Positions 32,861-44,816 of a stretch of 64,000 nt of DNA are shown one piece after another; the first letter of the stretch is position 1; each line of letters starts with the position of its first letter. The notes under the pieces were generated by a model. The model saw only the letters and a program-made list of their open reading frames with translations, was not told the DNA's origin and ran no database searches. The position numbers and the translations under genes are program-made. The DNA lies in the NCBI GenBank assembly GCA_021186555.1, contig JAJKFL010000042.1:8043281-8107280 (forward strand), written 5' to 3'. The stretch comes from Reticulitermes speratus. Lineage: Eukaryota > Arthropoda > Insecta > Blattodea > Rhinotermitidae.

Positions 32861-33769
32861 CATCCTCATGCATGGTGTTTAGTGAAGAACAAAGACAACT
32901 TTACGCTTTATCAATTATGTTTATTAATTTTTCACTATACAGAGTGATCTAGTTTTACAAAAATACATGCAGGCAATGTGAAATACATCGGCAGATATCC
33001 GGTTGAGGACTTCCGGTTTAGATCTTCAAATCCCCACGCATAGTAGGATTGTGGAGGATGTGCGTGGGATTTAAAATAAAATAATTTTAAAATCGTACAT
33101 TTCACAGGCTTCGAAAAGAGGAAAAGATTATGTGAAGACGGAACAGGCTTGAATGTCAAACCATGAAGACAAGAAGAAGAATTGGAGGATTCATTTTAGT
33201 GAAACAAATGTTAGGAACAGCCAAGATACGTTGGGTTCAGTGACTGTGTAAAGCGGAATATATTGTCGGTGAAGAGCAGGAAATGTCGTGTCGTCTTTTT
33301 TTGTTCTGTGACGTGTCTAGAAAGGGCCACTCCAGCAGACAATTTGTCGAAGGCAGAAAATAATCACCAGACGAGGAAATGGCGAGAAACTTTTCTATAC
33401 AAATTCCCCTTTTATTTCGTGGCGCATTGACACCATAATTTTAGTCAAGGTGCCAGGAGTCCTAGGGAGGAAGAAGAGAGGAACAGCCACGAAGGACACG
33501 ATAATAATAATATAATAATAATAATGGCTTTTAAATCTTAACGGGGAATTATTAAAAACGAACTAATTATCTAGGTTCCGGTAAGGCAGATGGACTTATG
33601 CTATGAATGTGTAAATTTTGTATGAAAAACACTGAGTCGACTCAAGCATACCACATATTGCTATCTTCTGTTCTCATTTGTAACTACTTGCTAACATGTA
33701 AAACAATAGGAAAGCAAGCCTAACTAAGAATTACAAAGCAGACCGCGTACCATCTACTTTGCCAAGTAA
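32861..33769. other. Unassigned intergenic DNA
   Basis: An (ata)n run lies near 33500-33525. A 74-codon minus-strand frame at 32935-33159 has no recognisable domain. Confidence 0.4.
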
Positions 33770-33985
33770 ACAGGGTGAGAGGTCGGCTTCAGTTACCGGC
33801 CGCTTTACCCCGGGAAAGGACCCAGCTACGCATTGAATATGCGGCTGGGTGGGCCCCAAGCCAATCCGGTATGGACATTTTGGTGAAGACAAAACCCTGT
33901 TGCCCCTGTCGGAAATGAAAGCACGATTTTTTGGTCGTCCAGCCCGTGGTCTAGTCAGTATGCCGACTACGCAGTCATGTCATTA
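33770..33985 (-). mobile_element. tRNA-derived SINE, S4-related
   Basis: Minus strand: 'gccgctttaccccgggaaag', 'ggctgggtgggccccaag', then 'tggtcgtccagcccgtgg' and a head part 'gtcagtatgccgactacgc'. Parts of the head and tail are missing. Confidence 0.65.
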
Positions 33986-34139
33986 GAAAATGCTAAAATT
34001 TGGTGCTTAACTGTGAAAGGACTCTACCTTCTGTTATCTTCGACGCTACAATAATCCTTAGTCATATAAAGAACACACTTAAGGTTTATAAAGAGTGCAT
34101 TTTTTGCACACAATATACAAGTGCTTCTATGTTCCATGA

Positions 34140-34241
34140 CTCTGACGGTAACAGCGATTATTTCAATAAACAGCATTAACCGGCTGGTCTGTGTATTGGA
34201 GAGGCGGTGTGTTTACTGTGACGTAGGGACTAAATTTTTAA
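34140..34241 (+). repeat. Lone diverged 114 bp satellite monomer
   Basis: Matches the satellite from 'aacagcgattatttca' through 'cagcattaac', 'ggtctgtgtattg', 'gcggtgtgtttactg' to 'gggactaaatttttaaat', with about 15-20% difference. It includes the array-end sequence (ggactgaattttt), as found at 10266, so it reads as an old single-unit copy of the same repeat. Confidence 0.75.
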
Positions 34242-34255
34242 ATATTATTTACATT

Positions 34256-34575
34256 CTTGATATTATACATATTACGTGCAGTTGTTTTACATAGAGGTTT
34301 TTATTATTGTTACCACCTACTGCACAATAATTCTATATACTTCTACATGTTTCGGCTAACCATCGTAGCCATCATCAGCGATTCATTTCCCATAGACGAG
34401 CTCAGCTTACTGTATGTCTTTGAATGGCAATGATATACTGTAAGCTGCTCACGTCTATGGGAAATGACTCGCTGATTATGGCTAAGATGGTTAGCCGAAA
34501 CATGTAGGAGTATATAGAAAGGAGTATATAGAATTATTGTGGAACAGTTGGTAATAATAATAATAATAATAGCCT
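34256..34575 (-). mobile_element. Foldback element with hammerhead in the left arm
   Basis: Arms about 34301-34400 and 34450-34560 are inverted repeats (gttaccacc..., ...gttggtaa). An extension with 'acgtgcagttgttttac' lies at 34257-34300. Target duplication atattatttac(a/c)tt at 34242-34255 and 34576-34589 has one mismatch. The right end is blurred by an (ata)n expansion. Right-arm core is CTGATTA (lost G). Confidence 0.65.
34333..34385 (-). ncRNA. Hammerhead ribozyme candidate
   Basis: Minus strand: canonical core CTGATGA (complement at 34372-34378), extra U, stem II GGCTA/TAGCC, GAAA, palindromic stem III catg, cleavage at GTA. Stem I pairing is poor in this arm, so activity is doubtful although the core is complete. 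Confidence 0.55.
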
Positions 34576-34589
34576 ATATTATTTACCTT

Positions 34590-34885
34590 CATTTCAGAGC
34601 TCAAAACTTTCTTAAGTGTAAAACGTCTATAGTAACAGGCGCAAAACACGATAAACTTAGCCGCCATTTTTGGTCTCTTTAGCAGTTTTATTTATCGCCC
34701 CATGAAAGCCAGAAGGCCGATCATGCACCTAGGTTCACAAACACTGGCTGAAAAAGTGACTTACATGATGACACTGCTTTAGAAGCTGAGGAAAGAAGAG
34801 CAAACTTGAGTTGGAAGTGACAGTATGTTACAAAACTTAACTCGGACACATTTCGAAAAGAAACATGTTTTGTACCGCAGCATAT

Positions 34886-34919
<34 letters not shown>

Positions 34920-36070
34920 CAGAAGTAACAGCTAAACTCTCCAGATCCTGTAGCAGCTATCATCCTGCAAAAGCATGCATCTCGAGGAAGACACTGACGT
35001 GGCAATTGATTTGATTTCGACTGCAATTTGTACAGTTTGAAGGGCTTATGTAATGAGCTTAGGGACAAGGTGTGACCTTGGCTTATAGAGATGATATCCT
35101 TTAATTTGTTGTGCAAATACAGTATTGTAATAATAATGTCATACGTGTAGGTAGACTGTAAATTCCTTCTGTTACGTTATGTATTCCGGAAATTAATCGT
35201 AATAACAGATATCCGTAATAAAGTTGTATATTTTATACAAGAAACCTAGCCAAGTAGTTAATTTGTCTGTAACATAAATGGTTTTTAGCTCCAATTTATT
35301 TATTACATCACAAAATTTCTGTCACACGCCGGGGAACCCCAGGCTAACGCCTTTGGTAGAATGCGAAGAAGTCACTTAGAGAAAAGTCCAATTAGGCGCT
35401 GGGGGGGAAATTTAGTGCTGCATTTTAGCGCCGTTGCTAAGATACAAGAGAACAGAGACGATTCATTGCTAGTATTTTCGGCACGGCCAGGCTAGTAACA
35501 ATATGAAAACACGAAAAATTATTCATCAACACCACGAAAAGCTCAAATGATACAATATGCAACGTGTGTCTTTTAACGTATTTACAGTATATTTGGATCC
35601 TCTATCATGTACTTTATATCGACTGATCGTGACGGGTACGTATAGGTACTCGTGCTAAAAATCGTAATTAGATTTACGATTATTAATAAGTTAAATTTAA
35701 ATATTTCTTATGTAGCATGGCTGATTAATTATTTTCATATAAATAGCCTAGAAATTTAATAACGGAAACACGTAGGTTTTTATTACTGGTATAAATCATG
35801 GGCTTATTTTCAGCGGAAAGGACCTGCAGTGCTTACAGGCGCTGGAACAGCTGCCAACAGTCTCCCCACCCCACCTCTTGCGTCATGAACAAAAAAACGT
35901 CGGAGTGTAATAACTGAAGCAGCACACCTTAACGGGCCGCCGTTGAGAACTGACTCCAGTCATTCGTAGGCACATGTTGCACTAGGTTGTCCATCTTCAC
36001 GATCCGAAGACATACGGCAAGTTATTATCGACTTCAGAGTTTTTTGAGGTTCTCGCAGCGGTATAGCTAA
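34590..36070. other. Unassigned intergenic DNA with (GTA)n
   Basis: A (gta)n microsatellite lies at 34889-34919. The 131-codon minus-strand frame across it (34721-35116) encodes a tyrosine run from this repeat and has no domain. Confidence 0.45.
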
Positions 36071-36071
36071 G

Positions 36072-36310
36072 GATTCCGTTCTTCTGGGATACTACTAACT
36101 AACTAACTTACTCCATGGAGCAGAGTCCTTCTTGAGAAGCTAGCAGGTCGTCAGCTAGTCAAGAAATTCCCTGCGTTTTATGGAACCAGAATGTTCATTA
36201 CCGCATTCACAAAAGACCGCCACCTGAGTTATGAAGCTGCGTCATTGTGTAATCGGATACCGACGTTTCGCGTCAAAGTAATGTCCTCGGCGTCAACGGT
36301 AGATAGGTCC
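36072..36310 (+). mobile_element. Family B relic split by a LINE 3' end
   Basis: The left part, 'tccgttcttctgggatact' (36078-36094), resumes after an insert at about 36250 as 'cggataccgacgtttcgcgt'. The insert (36094-36248) is the minus-strand 3' end of the LINE family at 39694: a (ctaa)n run, 'cagagtccttcttgagaagc' and 'aagaaattccctgcgtttta'. Confidence 0.65.
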
Positions 36311-36682
36311 TAGAAGCATTATTCTGTTTATACGTTGCCTCGAAACTTCGGAATTTGATTGCCAATTGACACTTTGTTTTTAGGAGATCCTGCTCTCAAA
36401 TTTCTGCTTGAAGACCGACCGTTCTGACTAAAAATGTCTGTCGATTTCTTAAGTTCATCTAGGCAGATATTGGGATAGTACTTTAATTAGACACGCCCAC
36501 TTCCTTTCACGCCCTACCTTATTATTTATTCTATTATCGTCGTATAGTTTCAGGTACTGGCAGCGTCGTTGAGCAAGTCGCAAATAAATAAATATATAAA
36601 TAAATAAATTATTTATAGGGTTCACAAAAGTATGACATAGGACACATACAGGGTGTGTTGCACAGTTCACAGTTAATACAGA
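36311..36682. other. Unassigned intergenic DNA
   Basis: An (aata)n-like run lies at 36583-36610. Nothing else recognised. Confidence 0.4.
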
Positions 36683-36683
36683 G

Positions 36684-36981
36684 GGGCAGTTGGTTGAGGC
36701 ACTGCTCTACAAATAGGAAGGTAGCGGGTTCGATTCCCGATGGTGTCATTGAAATATTTCATTGACATAAACCTTTCTGTAGCTCTATGGCCCTGGGGTC
36801 GACTCAGCCTCTAACAGAAATGAGTACCAGGAGTATTTCCTGGGAGGTAAAGGCGGCCGATGAGTAGGGCTGACAACATTACCACCTTCATGTGCCGATT
36901 GTCTAGAAATCTGGAGCCTCAACCTCCTGGAACCCTAAGGGCCTGTCCAGGCCTGTAATGGGGTTGCTTTACCTTTTTACC
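36684..36981 (+). mobile_element. tRNA-derived SINE, S3 group, 5' truncated
   Basis: Begins inside the head at 'gcagttggttgaggcactgc', keeps B box 'gcgggttcgattcccgatgg' and the whole S3 body and tail to 'ttgctttacctttttacc'. About 15 bases of the head are missing. Confidence 0.85.
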
Positions 36982-37034
36982 TTGTAGAGTGAAGTATGAT
37001 ATTTCGTGTACTGAAGGAAGCACTAATCCTTAAA

Positions 37035-37290
37035 GCATGGTGGAGTAGAGGTAGAGCTCCATGCATTCTTGACCTCGGCAAAACAGGGAAGTGGATGTTC
37101 ATCTTCACGCCACTACCACTTTAGCGTGCGGGGAACAGTGTCAGATACTCGTTGAATAGGAGTCTTTTAGGGTTCTTAGGGACGTCTGAATTACGGAGAG
37201 AAAGATCTTCTTCCTCCTAACATAAACGAAACTCTAGATTTCTCGGGTGTCCAGCCCTGAACTTAGTCACAATATTGCCGAGCTATCGCT
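37035..37290 (-). mobile_element. Degenerate tRNA-derived SINE, S4-related
   Basis: Minus-strand order of S4: tail 'ggagctctacctctactcca', 'cgccactaccactttagcg' (decayed gccgctttacc), 'gtccagccctgaacttagtc' and head remnants. It is strongly diverged. Confidence 0.5.
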
Positions 37291-39690
37291 GCTGCCATGT
37301 TCGAATATATAGTGCAAAAATTTGTAATGCATCCGCCTTCTCTTTAGCTGTTTGCTGTTACAGTCTGCTTGACCCCAAGTCCTGTCCTGTTACTGTAACG
37401 TAGTTCTCATTACAGCAGACAGAAACACTTTCGTCTCTTAAGGTATCCGTCGCTGCAGCTAACATTCATACCAACCGGCCTTCTGTGCAAAACGTACATA
37501 ACCACTACCACTAATTAGCCTAGCCTGTCTCTGAACAACAGATTCCTAACCAGGCATAAGACTGCTACCCAAGCGTGTCCTGACAGTAATCAGCGCTCGG
37601 TGGCAACAACGCACAGCTGAATAGCTCCCCAAACAGGCATGTCGTCGGCGCAGTTAAGTCCGATCTAATTCCTTACTTCATTGTACTACAAATAATCCAT
37701 GTAAATGGAGACCACTTCTGTTCTCCTACAGGGCAGTAACCAAAACCAACAAACCTGATGGAATCCACACACTGGGAAACGTTTCCTTGTCTCTGAAGAT
37801 GGATCTTGTTGATATTTCTTATGTCGAGCATGGGCAGAATGCAATAAACACGTTTCCATTCCCTTATCTTTCAAGAGGCATTAAATGAAATTATTTCTTT
37901 CAAGTGGTAGAAATGTTAGAACGTAGAACGTTTGGTTTATCAATCTGTACTTGTTACTGTTCTTTGACTGTCACATCCTGCTTCACTTGTGGAAGGTTCT
38001 GAGTTCAAGTCTCGGCCTGAAGATTGGTATCCTGGCTGATATTTTCGTGGTGTTTTTCAGTCGTCCAGGAAAACACTGGAATAGTTGGTAACCTCGAATA
38101 GGTCACGATCATTTCCTTTCAAATTCCAATTCATTGCTTACCAGTAACCCTACCATCGATGCTATATGCCACAGGGGACCACAACATGGCTCACGAACTT
38201 TGCCTGTAAGAAATACTCATAATAACCGCAATTTTTCTTAAATAAATTCTGGAACAGACCACTATTCCATCTAGTGGATTCTCCAGCAAAGAGCATTTCA
38301 TCTTGTCGCTAACAGAAAGCGCTGGCTGCATCTTCTCAGGCAGTGAGCAGTGTTGCTACCGTACGTTTCACTTTTTGTTTGAAGACACGGCTCCTGACTA
38401 ATTTTTCACCTAAAGTGCGGCTCCCTAAGCTCGTCTAATCGGCCACCCCTGCCGTATAATCTGAGATTATGACAGCGTCTCAAAACGAAGCACAGAGAAT
38501 TTGTCTAAACAACACAAGGAATAGTCAGACGCCAAAAGCAAGTATGAATATTTCTCACTGTAACTTTTGCGAATTATGTTCTAACTAATAACAAATTTGT
38601 GAGCGCGTGTCCTGAGTGTTCGCAATTGAATATAATAAATGCAAATTTCTGTCTTTAAAGCCTAGGGAACTTCATATCTTCTATATTTTTGTCTTGTATA
38701 TAAAAGCCTCATTTTATTATGTCGACATCATACATCAGTTTTGTGTAATTGTATCATTGCAAGCTTCATTTTTCTAACAATGTTTGACGGTTACTGATTT
38801 CAGTGTAGAATTGTTGAATCTTCAGATGCTAGTGATTCTGAAAGGAAGAATAAAATGTTCTAGGATTTGCTTAATAAAAAGGTTAGAAGAAAATATTTGA
38901 ATTGTTATGTATTCTTGTTGGGTCTCCTTGCAAATGAAAGTAGTGTTTTTCCCATATGAAGATAAAGCCATTTATTACAGGCCTCGTGAACAAATAAAAA
39001 AAAAAAAAGAGCTGGAATTTTTTTGGTAATGCGTGCGTCTGTGTATAAAGGTTCTTTTACAAACCAAAGTCTTTTTAAGCCTTGCCAACTAACGATGAAT
39101 ATCTGTGGTCAGCTTGTCTGCATTCATCATGCTTCGTTTTAATTACCAGAAAGAGGATTAGCTCAATTATACGGGTTGTGTTTCATGTAGGGCAGTGCGC
39201 CCTTGTCTGTGTACCCCCTCCACTCAGATTGATCTTAATTAGAACAGCACAGCAGTATAATTATTGTTAGCTGCCCTGTGTACGTACAATTCTGTGGTTA
39301 TGGTCTGCCCTTCAGCGCGTTTGGTGAAAATTCAAAACTTTCCTTCAAATTTTTTGTCCGCCCACATGTCATGTTACTCCCTTAACGGTAGACAAGGCTT
39401 CGTGACTGAGTTCCATTGTTTTAGTCATGAAATTAATGTCCTGTACAGCTATACTTTCGGGCTCCGAAGATGGAAATATTGACCTAAAGGATAATGCGAT
39501 GAAAATGCATTTATCTTACACCAGTGAAAAATACATGTCGTGAAATATGAAGTTTATACAACGGGGAATATCAAAGCTGTGGTATTCTGGGATGTGATGC
39601 CGTGTATTTTCGAATAATTGACGGCCTAATAGGTAGTAATTTTATATACATTTCTTGTCACGACAACCCATTGTATATTAATAAATTAAG
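37291..39690. other. Unassigned intergenic DNA
   Basis: No gene recognised. At about 38425-38460, 'gccacccctgccgt' looks like one end of a hAT element (CAGGGGTGGC on the minus strand). Near 39580 'tattctgggatgtgatgcc' is a relic resembling the outer end of family B. Other small frames (37686-37874, 39082-39482) have no domain. Confidence 0.45.
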
Positions 39691-39693
39691 TAG

Positions 39694-40180
39694 CAATAAC
39701 TAACTAACTAACTAAACTAACTCCAAGGAGTAGAGTCCTTCTTGAGAAGCTAACAGGTCGTCAGCTAGTCAAGAAATTCCCCGCGTTTTATGGAACCCGA
39801 AGGTTCATTACCGCACTCACAAGAGCCCGCCACCTGTCCCTATCCTGAGCCAGATCAATCCAGTCCATGCCCCCCCCATCCCACTTCTTGAAGATCCATT
39901 TTAATATTATCCTCCCATCTACGCCTGGGTCTTCCAAGTGGTCTCCTTCCCTCAGGTCTCCCCACCAAAACCCTGTATGCACCTCTCCCCTCACCCATAC
40001 GTGCTACATACCCCGCCCACCTCATTCTTCTCGATTTGATCACCCGAATAATATTTGGTGATGAGTACAGATCATAAAGTTCCTCGTTATGTAGTCTTCT
40101 CCACTCCCCTGTTACCTCGTTCCTCTTAGGCCCAAATATCCTCCTCAGCACCCGATTCTCGAACAACCTCAGCCTAAATT
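39694..40180 (-). pseudogene. LINE 3' end with reverse transcriptase C-terminal tail
   Basis: Best copy of this LINE here. On the minus strand, a frame from about 40166 reads [41 protein letters not shown] and [12 protein letters not shown], then shifts frame in a run of about 7 G near 39870. In the next frame it finishes [17 protein letters not shown], ending at about 39788. The 3' untranslated part (gaatttcttgactagctgac ... ttctcaagaagga) ends in (ctaa)n at 39697-39720. Endonuclease and polymerase domains are absent (5' truncation). Confidence 0.85.
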
Positions 40181-41489
40181 AAGTAGCAATTGTTCCTTTA
40201 AAGGTGTGGTAAATGTAGTAATGTGGAAGAAGAGCAACATATCAAAATTGTATTGGTAATAATATTAAACGTCAAAAGGAAATAGATTGAAGTGTCTCAA
40301 GGGTGTTTAAAACAGTGGGGTTTCTATAATATTGCAACGAAAATTCAGAGTTTGTAAAATCAGATTTTATGACCAGCTGATTAAATATCTGCCGATTAAG
40401 AAGGACTGAACTCTGTGAATTTGGTTGTATAGATGGAAAATAACAAATTCATGACTGTACTAAACCACTTTGCAGCTCGCTGGTGGCCGAGGTGCCATTC
40501 CAACACTTTACCGGAGAGGCTGAGGAAAGCCACAATCAGACGCTGTGCGGACATTCGATAATGCAGCCAAGATTCTCAGCAAGGCTCTCCCTAACAGAAG
40601 CCTGTAGAACTTTGCCACTGCACTATCTCGTCTTGATACAGTCTTATTGTAATTGATGCCTGGAAGGACATCAGTTACTCTACTCTGTGGCAGTACACAG
40701 AATTTACGGAGGTGTTCTTTGCTTTCGGAATGTGCGGTTTTACGTTAGTTCACGCGTAAGTGTAATTTCATTTACGCATGTAAGAAAGTAGTATCTTCCC
40801 CTGCGCCAGCCTTCACGAAACTCAGAAATTTCAAACAGCTTTATGTTTAGTTATGATCTTGTAGTTAAATTTACTCAAATCGGAAAATAAATATTGAGAG
40901 TACGAATAAAAATTCATTTATAACCCCAAGTACAGTATGGCTTACACTATGCCGATTAAAAAACTCAGTCACTCAAAAAAATTTTCCGGACATCTCCTGT
41001 ACCGAATTGTTTCGACGTTTGACGGTAGAATGTATAAAATAGGGCAAACTTTTACTTACGCTTCAAGTAAAGTATGGCTGTTATTGCATAGATTTTCACG
41101 ACACAATTCCTCAGCCGCTTTACATGGAGATATGCCATTCTTAATTTTACCAACATCGGCCAAGAAATATGTATATTACGGGTAGAAGTTTCTTCGCTTC
41201 CTTACATGAAGTATGACCGTCACTGAGCCCAATTTCATGAAGCTCCTGCTTGCTTTACAAATTCCTATACTGGCTTTCATGAAAATATGTTAAACTGTTT
41301 AGCCGCCGATACTTTGTCTCCAACGGAAAGACGGACAATCATGGTTTCCACATAAGCACTTTATGTTATAGCTTACATTTAGCACGAAAACACACCAGTG
41401 CAACCAAGAACTTCTTTTAATTTTTATTTCATTTTCTATTCTTATGCCGAATTCTTTATAAATTTAAAACTGCATTAATACATACAGTA
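40181..41489. other. Unassigned intergenic DNA
   Basis: No recognisable feature. The 82-codon frame at 40937-41185 has no domain. Confidence 0.4.
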
Positions 41490-41795
41490 AAAAGGTACAG
41501 CAATCCCATTACAGGCCTGGACAGACCCTTAGGGTTCCAGGAGGTTGAGGCTCTCAGATTTCAAGACAATCGGCACATGAAGGTGGTAAGGTTGTCAGCC
41601 CTAGGTACAGGCCGCCTTTACCCCAAAGGAGATACCCGTGATACTCATTTCTGTTACAGGCTGAGTCGACCTCAGGGCCATAGTGCGGCCGGAAGGATTA
41701 TGTCAATGAAAAATTCCAATGACACCGTCGGGAATCGAACCCGCGACCTTCCGGCTTATAGCGCAGTGCCTCAACCAACAACTTGCCCAAATACG
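41490..41795 (-). mobile_element. tRNA-derived SINE, S3 group
   Basis: Minus-strand S3: tail 'gcaatcccattacaggcctg' at the left, then the body. B box complement 'gggaatcgaacccgcgacct' lies at 41731-41750, and the head ends at 'gcctcaaccaacaacttgcc'. Confidence 0.85.
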
Positions 41796-42700
41796 TACAG
41801 TAGTGTTTGCAGAAGTCCTATTCCATCACTCGTAATGTCGATAAATTCCATCCTTGATTGTAGCCTGATTTTCAGGCGTCTTCCCGTACGTTGGCACCAT
41901 TTTCACCTAAGTGAGAAATACTAGACCAACTCCACGGATCTTATATTTCTCTAGTCGCACAGATAGTCAATAAATTACTTTCTCTTTATGGAACTTAAAA
42001 GGTTCTCAGGAGCCCGCCACTGGTCTCTATCGTGAGCCAAATACATCGAGTGCAAATTCTCGTACTCATGCATTAAAGTACTATTTTTGAACAACACAAT
42101 AGTTTCGTGCCAGAGTCATAGGTGATTCACATTCTAGCTGTGAACCATAGCCGTCAAGTGGCCAAAAACTGGCTTGTGGCATATTAATGTCTATTTTGCT
42201 ACTCTTGATAAATTATGATAGTGTCTTGGCCTCTGGTTTCAGAACACGCAGGCAGTAAAGTATGGTTTGCTTAAGGTTGTTTTAGCGTTTCCATAAACAT
42301 TTGGTTGTCATCCTCTGGCGACAGTTTGTCTTTCAGTTTAATTGTGTGGCAATGGTCCATTTGGCTTAGAAATTGAGTAGAGTTTTGGTATTTATATTGC
42401 AAACAGGTGTCACTGCCATGATTCATTCGCGAACATATCTTAATGCGACGTCTAAACTCGAGAATATGTCACTTAAGTGCAGTCATATTCTTTCCTTATC
42501 TTTTAAGGCTTAAATAAATCACAAATATATGAATGTATATGCGTATAACCAAACGTTTGAGCCGAATTTTTAATGCGTAATGTTACCTGGACTGATAGTT
42601 CTACAGATCTGTATATATTATTATTATTATTATTATTGTTATTAATATTTTATTTTAAATATATGAAACATTTATCTCTGCAGGTACACGTACTACAAAC
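41796..42700. other. Intergenic DNA with LINE relic and (TTA)n
   Basis: A minus-strand relic of the 39694 LINE tail ('tttatggaacttaaaaggtt', 'gcccgccactggtctctatc') lies at 41985-42055. A (tta)n run is at 42617-42640. No gene recognised. Confidence 0.5.
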
Positions 42701-42920
42701 ACCAGTGTTCAAATGTTATGTTATGTAGACCGTGTATCTTGTCATATATTCTGAGCTCTTAATGTATGATTACTTATAACACCAGCAGTATAGCATTTTA
42801 TCATCTAATATTTTAACATCGTATTTTATGAATTATGACTATGAATTTGTAAGTTCTGAATTTCTAATGTGTGATATTTGCAACATGTAAATGGATGTGA
42901 AGTTCTTGTACACCTTTGCT

Positions 42921-42972
42921 GTGTACCCTCTGAAGATAACAAAGATTTGTCGAAATATGTGTAGGGGTTTAT
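42921..42972 (+). ncRNA. Hammerhead ribozyme candidate
   Basis: Core CTGAAGA at 42930-42936, an extra U, stem II ACAAA/TTTGT, GAAA at 42952-42955, stem III with a U-G and an A-U pair, U16.1 at 42962, and predicted cleavage after A42963. Stem I pairs ACCCT with GGGGT (5 pairs, one wobble). Confidence 0.65.
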
Positions 42973-42993
42973 AATACACGTTGTATATGTATT

Positions 42994-43365
42994 GTCGACC
43001 TCGGTGGACTAGTGGTTAGCGTGCTCGCCACTGGACCCAAGGTTCGCGGGTTCGATCCCGACCGAGGTCGATGGATTTTTAAGGGTGATAAAAATCCGGA
43101 GCACCACTTCCTTCGGAGGGGAAGTAAAGCCGTCGGTCCCATGTCGTAGATTTACGGCATGTAAAAGAACCTTACGGGCATGAATAGAAATGTTGCGTCT
43201 CCTGACTGCCTGCCAGATGGCTCTGGCGGTCACATCAGGATCGATAGAACAGTCACAAACTGCCACGAATGCGCACGACTTAGTAACCTCGAAAAGAGGA
43301 GGTAAGAGGAGGCCCGAGCCCATATAGGGCTGTTGAGCCATAGTTATTATTATTATTATTATTAT
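42994..43365 (+). mobile_element. tRNA-derived SINE, S2 group
   Basis: Complete S2 head (cgacctcggtggactagtgg, gcgggttcgatcccgaccg), body and tail ending in a (tta)n run. Target duplication tatatgtatt at 42984-42993 and 43366-43375. It sits inside the hammerhead element. Confidence 0.9.
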
Positions 43366-43416
43366 TATATGTATTTATTATATGCATTTTTGGTTATTAT
43401 AAAAACCAGTGTTCAA

Positions 43417-44559
43417 TCAAGTCTTTGACACTCGCAAATATCCCTATCATCGCTGTACTTGTAAATGTTGAATTACAAACAGCATTTTATATATGTCATA
43501 CATACGGATGTGAATAATACATATGCACACCAAATTTCGTGTTTCTAGCTCTAGTGAATTACTAGTTACCTCCACGAAACCAAAGCTGAACAAAATATTC
43601 GCGTCTTCCTATTCTAGATTCAACATTACCGGGACAAAGTTGCATATGTTACAATGCATAATTTCAGGGCCCCAAAATGTCAGTCCCTCCTCACACGTTC
43701 GCTTGTCCGCCACGTTGCTGTTACTGCTTGTGGGAATTTCACATTTATGCTTTATGGTGACATTCAGTGGTGTGAGGTTTATATCAATATTTTATAGTGT
43801 ATGTGTGTTTGTGTGTATGTATGTGTATCTGCATCATCTAGAAGAAACAAAATTCGTAAGATCGCTTGGTCAAAATGGTCCTACCCTAGTGAAGACCTCG
43901 CCATATGGTCACTTATATGCCATGTGTAGTTTATTCCTATATACCGCGACAGACGGACAAACGTAAAATGTCGTGCCGCATTTCCTCTTTTACTGCTCTG
44001 TTGGTCTTTAATATCCCCAGTACGACTTCGTATTCATGTGCTGTTATCCCGCGTGTCACGGAACTTCCTTCGTATGAATCAAATTTATACCGTCGCTGCA
44101 CGAACAGCGAGCGGCGCAAATGAAAATTTGTATTCATCATATGAGTCTTACCTGCTTCTTACAAATGTAAAGCAATTCTTCAGATAAGGAAGGCGATTTT
44201 AATTGTAAAGGGTAAGATAAATATTATTTAATTAGCTAACACATTGATCGTCAACTGTAAGGGTGTAAAACGTCTGGGCGGCAGGTCACACGGGTCAGTA
44301 AATTTCTGGCACCTTGAATTTTGATATGGATCTTATAGATTTTTTGGACTCCTGGCCAACATGTGGTCGCAGGCAACTTGAAACTCTCGGATTGATTTTT
44401 TGTGTAGCCGCTAGATTGTCATTCTGTGATGTTCGCAAAACAGGAGGCGGTTTACACGCCAATTTGTCCAGGGCCGAGTTCTACCAGTTTATATGTATCG
44501 CTAATGTGTTACAATGGGTCCAGTAGGTTTCGTATGCAGACTATAGTAACATATTTTTT
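43417..44559. other. Unassigned intergenic DNA
   Basis: The 147-codon plus frame at 43523-43966 (including HTKFRVSSSSELLVTSTKPK) has no recognisable domain. A gtgt-rich stretch lies at 43800-43830. 'agaccgacggacaaacg'-like text near 43948 resembles the cagaca-rich part of the 13785 repeat. Confidence 0.4.
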
Positions 44560-44816
44560 TTCAATGGCTCGACAGCCCCTTGGGGGCCTAGGCCGCCTCA
44601 TTTTTCGAGGCTTCACGATCACACTTTTTTAGACACACCACACTCGGTAGGACTCCTCTGGACGAGTGACCAGCCCGTCGCAGAGACCTCTACCTGACAA
44701 CACACAACACTCACAACAGACAGACATCCATGCCCTAGGCGGGATTCGAACCCACAATCCCAGTAAGCGAGCGGCCGCAGACCCACGCCTTAGACCTTGC
44801 GGCCACTAGGATCGGC
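44560..44816 (-). mobile_element. tRNA-derived SINE, S1 group
   Basis: Full S1 on the minus strand: T-run at the left (poly-A tail), 'ggctcgacagccccttggg', the body, B box complement 'gggattcgaacccacaatcc', and a head ending with 'cactaggatcggc' at 44816. Confidence 0.9.

Larger units (their letters stand above)
42713..43404 (+). mobile_element. Hammerhead element split by a SINE
   Basis: Exact 12 bp target duplication accagtgttcaa at 42701-42712 and 43405-43416. Next to the left duplication is the extension with ACCGTGTATCTT, and near the right end is 'atgcatttttggttatt', a form of the family 3' motif. The body is not inverted. A hammerhead lies at 42921-42972 and an S2 SINE at 42994-43365 (with its own 10 bp duplication tatatgtatt) was inserted later. 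Confidence 0.75.

Noticed and set aside
37795-37830. CTGAAGATGG near 37797 as a hammerhead core
   Set aside because: No GAAA and no stem III or stem I downstream.
43523-43966. 147-codon plus-strand frame
   Set aside because: No domain; the C-terminal part includes the gtgt-rich simple sequence.
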